From positions 124,001 through 188,000 of the forward strand of contig NZ_JAKNQH010000005.1 of the NCBI RefSeq assembly GCF_022662305.1: a stretch of 64,000 bases of DNA, in the 5' to 3' direction. Below, piece by piece: positions 57,170-64,000 of this stretch. The notes under the pieces were generated by a model. It saw nothing but the letters and a program-made list of their open reading frames with translations. It did no database searches and was not told the DNA's origin. The translations under genes were made by a program, and so were the position numbers. This DNA is from Sphingomonas sp. BAUL-RG-20F-R05-02 (GTDB lineage Bacteria; Pseudomonadota; Alphaproteobacteria; Sphingomonadales; Sphingomonadaceae). The stretch's first letter is position 1, and the number at the start of each line of letters is the position of its first letter.

Positions 57170-57820
57170 TCAGCGGTCGAGCGCCGGTGGTGGCGCGGCC
57201 AGCACGGCGGCGGTGTAGTTCTCGATTACATAAGCGAACGGCGCGCCGTCGGGCAGCACCAGCACCGCCCGGTTCTCGATCACCCGGGACGGAATGGTGA
57301 GGTTTTGCGCGGCCTGCGTTCTGTTAGCGGTCCCATCACCTATAGTGCTCCAGTCCTCGCCAAGAGGCGACCACAGCATTCGCGAGGCGAGCGTGGTGCG
57401 GCGGAACCCGAGCGGCCGTACGACTCGCCCGAACGACGTGTCGGTGGTGTCGAGCGCCCGATTCATCTCGGCGGTGAGGCGCGCGGGAACGTACCAGTTC
57501 TCCGCAATCGACAGCACGCGCTCGCCGCAGCGCAGGTGGACGAGGCGGTAGTTGAGCGGCGTGTCGGCGGATACGTGCAGGCTTGCGCGGACATCGGCCG
57601 GGGCGTCGTGGGTGGCGCCGAACTGACGGTCGGCGACGATCTTGGTGCCGGGCGGGGCGAGATGGTGGCGCGCGCACCAATCGTCGAGCACCAGCGTCGC
57701 ACTGTCCTGCGTGACAAGGGCGAGTTCCAGCGACTGCAGCATCGCCAGCGCCTCCAGACGCGCGACGGGCGTATCCGGCCATGCGGGGGCAACGATCGGC
57801 GGAGGCGGGGGCGCGAGCAT
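57170..57820 (-). CDS. Chorismate-lyase-like (UbiC-fold) protein
   Basis: A 216-residue protein whose second half (LNYRLVHLRCGERVLSIAENWYVPARLT, then DTTDTSFGRVVRPLGFRRTTLASRMLW) resembles the chorismate lyase / UTRA-like fold, and which ends with FAYVIENYTAAVL. A Pro-rich start (APPPPPIVAPAWPDTP) precedes it and may be a leader or linker. No ubiquinone or aromatic-pathway gene is near. The start at 57820 has no ribosome binding site; a longer form cannot be excluded. Real enzyme activity is unproven. Confidence 0.68.
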   Translation of the reverse strand: MLAPPPPPIVAPAWPDTPVARLEALAMLQSLELALVTQDSATLVLDDWCARHHLAPPGTKIVADRQFGATHDAPADVRASLHVSADTPLNYRLVHLRCGERVLSIAENWYVPARLTAEMNRALDTTDTSFGRVVRPLGFRRTTLASRMLWSPLGEDWSTIGDGTANRTQAAQNLTIPSRVIENRAVLVLPDGAPFAYVIENYTAAVLAAPPPALDR

Positions 57821-57940
57821 TTCGGTTGGGTAGCGGGGATGCGGTGGCGGCGAAAGTCCCGTCCTTCGGGCTGGCGGGTGGGCGCGTTTGGCCGCAAGTC
57901 TCGGGATGTGGCGGGCGCGGCGGCGCGCTATACCCGTGTC

Positions 57941-58969
57941 ATGAGCGATACCGATCCAATCGACGCCGAGGCCGCATGGGCCGCCTTTGATACACGCGAC
58001 CGCCGCCGTGACGGGCGCTTCGTGATCGCGGTCCACACCACGGGCATCTATTGCAAGCCAAGCTGCCCGGCGCGCCGACCCAAGCGCGAGAACGTCGCCT
58101 TCTATCACAATGGCGCGGCCGCACGGGTGGCAGGCTACCGTGCCTGCCTGCGCTGCAAGCCCGACGATGCCGCGCGTGACCAGATCGCGGTGGCGCGCGC
58201 GGTGGCGCTGCTGGCGGGTGAGGATGCGCCGGGCCTTGATGCGCTTGCGGCCGAGGTCGGCTACGCGCCGCACCATTTCCACCGCCTGTTCAAACGCGCG
58301 ACCGGCGTGACCCCCGCTGCCTATGCACGCGGGTTGCGGGCCGGACGCGCGACACAGGCGCTCAGCCAGGAGGATAGCGTGACCCACGCCATTTACGAGG
58401 CCGGTTATTCCGCGCCGAGCCGCTTCTACGAACAGGATGCCAAGCGGCTCGGCATGAGCCCGAGCATCTGGCGCAAGGGCGGTGCGGGCGCGGTAATCCG
58501 CTGGACGATCGCGACTACCACCCTTGGGCCTATGATGATCGCCGCGACCGACAAGGGCCTGTGCCGCGTCACTTTCGACGAAGGTGAGGCCGATTTGCGT
58601 GCACGCTTCCCTCAGGCGGAGATCGTCGCGGGTGACGCGGCGCTGGCCGAACTGGCTGAGCAGGTGGTGGCGCTGGTCGAAACCCCGAGCCGTGACCTCG
58701 ATCTGCCACTCGACGTGCAGGGTACCGCGTTTCAGGAGGCGGTGTGGCAGGCGCTGCGCGATATCCCGCCGGGTGAGACACGCAGCTACCGCGAGCTAGC
58801 TGCTGCTGCCGGCAATCCGCGCGCAGTACGTGCGGCGGGCACGGCGTGCGGCGCCAACCCGGTGTCGATCGTCACGCCGTGCCACCGCGCGCAACGCGCC
58901 GACGGGTCGATGGCAGGCTACGCCTGGGGAATCGACCGCAAGATCGCGCTACGCAAGCGCGAGGCGTGA
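57941..58969 (+). CDS. ada: Ada: bifunctional DNA-alkylation repair protein and activator
   Basis: A 342-residue protein with all three domains. The N-terminal methyl-phosphotriester part has zinc cysteines at residues 38, 42, 69 and 72 (the same spacing as E. coli Ada; YCKPSC and CLRC), where Cys38 accepts methyl from phosphotriesters. The AraC-type helix-turn-helix (HHFHRLFKRATGVTPAAYARGLR) follows. The C-terminal O6-methylguanine transferase has the active Cys in VTPCHRAQRADG near residue 314. It starts at 57941, 120 bases from the divergent lyase-like gene. Activates alkylation-response genes. Confidence 0.95.
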   Translation: MSDTDPIDAEAAWAAFDTRDRRRDGRFVIAVHTTGIYCKPSCPARRPKRENVAFYHNGAAARVAGYRACLRCKPDDAARDQIAVARAVALLAGEDAPGLDALAAEVGYAPHHFHRLFKRATGVTPAAYARGLRAGRATQALSQEDSVTHAIYEAGYSAPSRFYEQDAKRLGMSPSIWRKGGAGAVIRWTIATTTLGPMMIAATDKGLCRVTFDEGEADLRARFPQAEIVAGDAALAELAEQVVALVETPSRDLDLPLDVQGTAFQEAVWQALRDIPPGETRSYRELAAAAGNPRAVRAAGTACGANPVSIVTPCHRAQRADGSMAGYAWGIDRKIALRKREA

Positions 58970-58992
58970 GCGTTTCGGCATAGGCGGGTGGC

Positions 58993-59466
58993 TCAGAGTC
59001 CGAGCTCGCTGAGGCCGGGGTGTTCGTCCGGCCGGCGGCCTTGCGGCCAGTGGTATAGCCGCTCGTCCTCGCGGATCGGCATGTCGTTGATGCTGGCGAC
59101 GCGACGCCGCATCAGCCCACGTGCGTCGAACTCCCAGAGTTCGTTGCCGTAGGATCGGAACCAGCTGCCGCTGTCGTCATGCCATTCGTAGGCGAAGCGC
59201 ACCGCGATGCGGTTCTCGCGGAAATCCCACAGTTCCTTGATGAGCCGGTACTCAAGTTCGCGCGCCCATTTTCGAGTAAGAAAGGCGACGATCGCCTCGC
59301 GCCCCTGCACGAAATCGGTGCGGTTCCGCCAGTGGCTGTCTGGCGTGTAGGCAAGCGACACGCGTTCGGGATCGCGCGTGTTCCATGCGTCCTCGGCCAT
59401 GCGCACTTTGCGCGCGGCGTCCTCGGGCGTCGCGAAGGGCGGCAGCGGCGGGCGTTCGGCTTCCAT
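58993..59466 (-). CDS. NTF2-like / DUF1348 family protein
   Basis: A 157-residue cone-fold protein: [97 protein letters not shown] and the [22 protein letters not shown] end identify the DUF1348 nuclear-transport-factor-2-like family. AAAGGA precedes the ATG at 59466. Function of the family is unproven. It lies downstream of acnA on the same strand, separated by a strong hairpin. Confidence 0.9.
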   Translation of the reverse strand: MEAERPPLPPFATPEDAARKVRMAEDAWNTRDPERVSLAYTPDSHWRNRTDFVQGREAIVAFLTRKWARELEYRLIKELWDFRENRIAVRFAYEWHDDSGSWFRSYGNELWEFDARGLMRRRVASINDMPIREDERLYHWPQGRRPDEHPGLSELGL

Positions 59467-59509
59467 ACGGGCGATCCTTTCGCGAGGTGCCAAGGCGGCA
59501 GATACACGA

Positions 59510-59545
59510 AACCCGTTCGCGCCGAGCGGGTGGCGCGAACGGGTT
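59510..59545 (-). terminator. Hairpin between acnA and the NTF2-like gene
   Basis: AACCCGTTCGCGCC and its exact complement form a 14-bp stem around an 8-base loop, 60 bases after the acnA stop. T-content after the stem is low (TTTCGTG), so termination may be partial. Confidence 0.65.
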
Positions 59546-59604
59546 CGGGAGAACTGCCGATCAGAAAACCCACCCGCGCGCCACCGGCACGCGGGCGCGT
59601 TGTG

Positions 59605-62286
<2,682 letters not shown>

Positions 62287-62531
62287 GCGGGTCCTTCCCA
62301 TAGGATGCCCCGTGACGGGAGCGCGGCGGGAAAGCGGCAACGAGCGCCGCACGAGCGCGCCCCGGCTAGGGCGAAAGCGTGAGTCGCAAGGGGCCTTAGC
62401 AACCGTGGACGCGATGCGCAAAGGTTGCGGCGCGGCAAAGCACACGGAGTGCGGCTGTTGCGACGCACTCTCAAAAACAGTGGCTTATCGCGCGATTTGC
62501 GCGACTTTTGTATGAGTTTATCGACGCCAAG

Positions 62532-62557
62532 ACCTTCCCGTTGCGAGCCGGGAAGGT
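62532..62557. repeat. Hairpin between the phosphatase and acnA
   Basis: ACCTTCCCG/CGGGAAGGT gives a 9-bp stem with an 8-base loop, 15 bases after the phosphatase stop. A T-run follows only on the plus strand. It probably ends the phosphatase message. Confidence 0.55.
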
Positions 62558-62571
62558 TTTGGGCGCCCCCG

Positions 62572-64000
62572 TCAGTTCGGGCAGGTCGAGGCGGCACCGC
62601 CATCAAGATCGAGACAGCGTCCGTCCGGAAGTGGCGCGGTCACCGGCAGGTGGATCGCGGCGGCGAGCGTCGGCATGATGTCCACCGTCTCCACCGACAG
62701 CGGCTGTTCGAAGCCGACCATGCCCTTGCGCCAGAACAGGATCGGCACGCGGCGATCATAATCCCAGAAGCTGCCATGCGTGGCGACGTAGCCCTTGGTG
62801 GGATCGGGAATCGGCATCACGCGTGGCTTCAGCGCCACGACGATATCGCCCGACACCGCAGGATTGTACGACGCCTTGGCGCGCATGATGAGCGGCCATG
62901 TCTCGGGCGGCCCGTTCGGCTCGGGAGAGGCGGCGATCTCGGCACCCGAGAAGGCGGCGGCGACGAACGGGCTGGCGCGATAGACCTTGAGCGCTTCGGC
63001 AAGGACGGCGGCGTGCTGCTTCGCGGTCAGCTTCGGGTCGATCCAGATATCGCCCGAACCGGAGTCGCCGAACAGGACCTGGCCCGGCAGGTTGAGGCGC
63101 CCGGTGACGGTCGCGTTGATCGCCTTGGTCGAGAAGGTGGCATCGGTGCGCACCGCGCCCGGCATGGCATGTTCGCGGTTGCGCTCGGGAATGTCGTGGC
63201 CGCCGTGATCCGCGGTGAGGACGACGAGATAATCGACCCCGGTCGCATCGAGCTGGTCGAACAGTTCGCCCAGCGAATGATCGAGATTGGCGAGGTTGAT
63301 GCACATTTCGGCACCCTCGGTGCCATAGGTGTGGCCGACGTAATCGGTCGCCGAGGCGCCGATGTCGATGATGTCGGTGGCGGGTCCGGTGCCGAGCTTC
63401 ATGTCGCGCACCATGCCGGCGGCGAGCGCGAGGATGGCGTTGTCGAACTCGGGCGAGGCGCGGAACTTGGTGCGGTTGCCGGCGTCACGCTCGAAATGGC
63501 CGGCGCCGACGGTCTTGCCGCCGCCGAGCGGGATGGCGCGATCACGGCTGCGGCAGAAGTCCGGCACCTCGAAGCCCGGCTGCGCTTCGGCGATGCGCGC
63601 GGACACGGCGGCGTTGGTGCGGGTGACGATATCGGGCGTCTTGCGGCCGGCGTAGCTGACGAACGCCTTGCCGTCCCACCACCAGATCTCGTCGAGCGTC
63701 GCCTTGTGGCCGCCCATCATCACCGCCGAGCGATCCTTGCCCGACACCGAAACGGTGCGCACCGCCGGATTGGCGGTCTTCATGCGTTCGCCGAGCGTCG
63801 GGACGAGCAGATGCGTGTCGGTGACGGTGTATTTCTCGTGCGTGCTGCCGGGGATGCTCTCGTCCTCGGCGCAATAGATCTGCTTGTCGGCCAGCGGCGA
63901 TTTGAGGTTGTACCAGGTGTTGGCGACGATGCCGGTCTTCGCCGGGCGGAAGCCGGTGAGGATGGTGGAGTGGCCGGGGCACGTCTCGGTCGCGGCGTGG
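62572..64000 (-). CDS. PhoK/PafA-like alkaline phosphatase, 5' end outside window
   Basis: The frame is open to the last base, so the gene begins beyond 64000. About 476 residues are visible. Its first part reads TETCPGHSTILTG; the Thr in ETCPG is placed as the nucleophile because Asn lies 21 residues later (IVANTWY) and Lys and Arg 82 and 84 residues later (SGKDRSAV), the same spacing as Thr89, Asn110, Lys171 and Arg173 of Sphingomonas PhoK (recalled from the literature). Metal-ligand blocks DIGASATDYVGHTYG and LTADHGGHDIPERN follow. Exported alkaline phosphatase of broad substrate range; phosphate regulation cannot be seen because the promoter is outside. Confidence 0.92.
   Translation of the reverse strand, partial: HAATETCPGHSTILTGFRPAKTGIVANTWYNLKSPLADKQIYCAEDESIPGSTHEKYTVTDTHLLVPTLGERMKTANPAVRTVSVSGKDRSAVMMGGHKATLDEIWWWDGKAFVSYAGRKTPDIVTRTNAAVSARIAEAQPGFEVPDFCRSRDRAIPLGGGKTVGAGHFERDAGNRTKFRASPEFDNAILALAAGMVRDMKLGTGPATDIIDIGASATDYVGHTYGTEGAEMCINLANLDHSLGELFDQLDATGVDYLVVLTADHGGHDIPERNREHAMPGAVRTDATFSTKAINATVTGRLNLPGQVLFGDSGSGDIWIDPKLTAKQHAAVLAEALKVYRASPFVAAAFSGAEIAASPEPNGPPETWPLIMRAKASYNPAVSGDIVVALKPRVMPIPDPTKGYVATHGSFWDYDRRVPILFWRKGMVGFEQPLSVETVDIMPTLAAAIHLPVTAPLPDGRCLDLDGGAASTCPN

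Overview
The window is high-GC chromosomal DNA from an alphaproteobacterium, most likely a sphingomonad (Sphingomonas or close kin). The inference rests on two large TonB-dependent receptors, an 83-residue ATP synthase epsilon subunit, the block amidase / PBP1A / RF2 diverging from rne, the rne - M48 protease - DsbA order, a SapC-family protein, and a PhoK-like alkaline phosphatase. Almost everything is core housekeeping. I see no insertion sequence, prophage, CRISPR array, rRNA or tRNA.

Layout. 1-2.7 kb: the end of an exported protein of unknown function and two small genes. 2.7-6.8 kb: a TonB-dependent receptor and a small outer-membrane beta-barrel. 6.9-11.3 kb: a probable iron operon (catecholate siderophore receptor, PiuC-type hydroxylase, FMN alpha-hydroxyacid oxidase) behind two Fur-like boxes. 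11.4-18.9 kb: an M20 peptidase homologue with an altered metal site, cytochrome c'/b561, fumC, gmk, a lipoprotein, small membrane proteins and OsmC. 19.0-21.8 kb: thyA-folA-ribF and a RadC-type JAB protein. 21.8-27.7 kb: cell-wall amidase, PBP1A, RF2 and a lipid-anchored methyltransferase. 28-33 kb: rne, M48 protease, DsbA. 33-35 kb: a two-gene ABC exporter followed by a striking 205-bp inverted-repeat element. 35.3-45.6 kb: CocE-type hydrolase, GNAT, glpX, a HAD-dapD-glutaminyl cyclase operon, a TonB protein, dienelactone hydrolase, GST and an acyltransferase. 45.9-50.4 kb: DEAD-box helicase, a small exported protein, an FAD-linked oxidase and SapC. 50.4-57 kb: a lone cpaF and the F1 ATP synthase operon atpHAGDC. 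57-64 kb: a chorismate-lyase-like protein divergent from ada, an NTF2-like protein, acnA and a PhoK-like alkaline phosphatase cut by the window end.

Many units are tightly packed with 1-4 base stop/start overlaps (thyA-folA, HAD-dapD-cyclase, M48-DsbA, the ABC pair, piuC-FMN oxidase), implying translational coupling. Several strong hairpins lie between genes; most lack a long T-run.

No clearly new multi-gene system is visible. The best leads are the inverted-repeat element at 35.1 kb, the FMN oxidase inside the iron operon, the Arg-for-His change in the M20 protein, the lipid-anchored methyltransferase next to prfB, and an unannotated-looking 50-residue protein at 33.0 kb.
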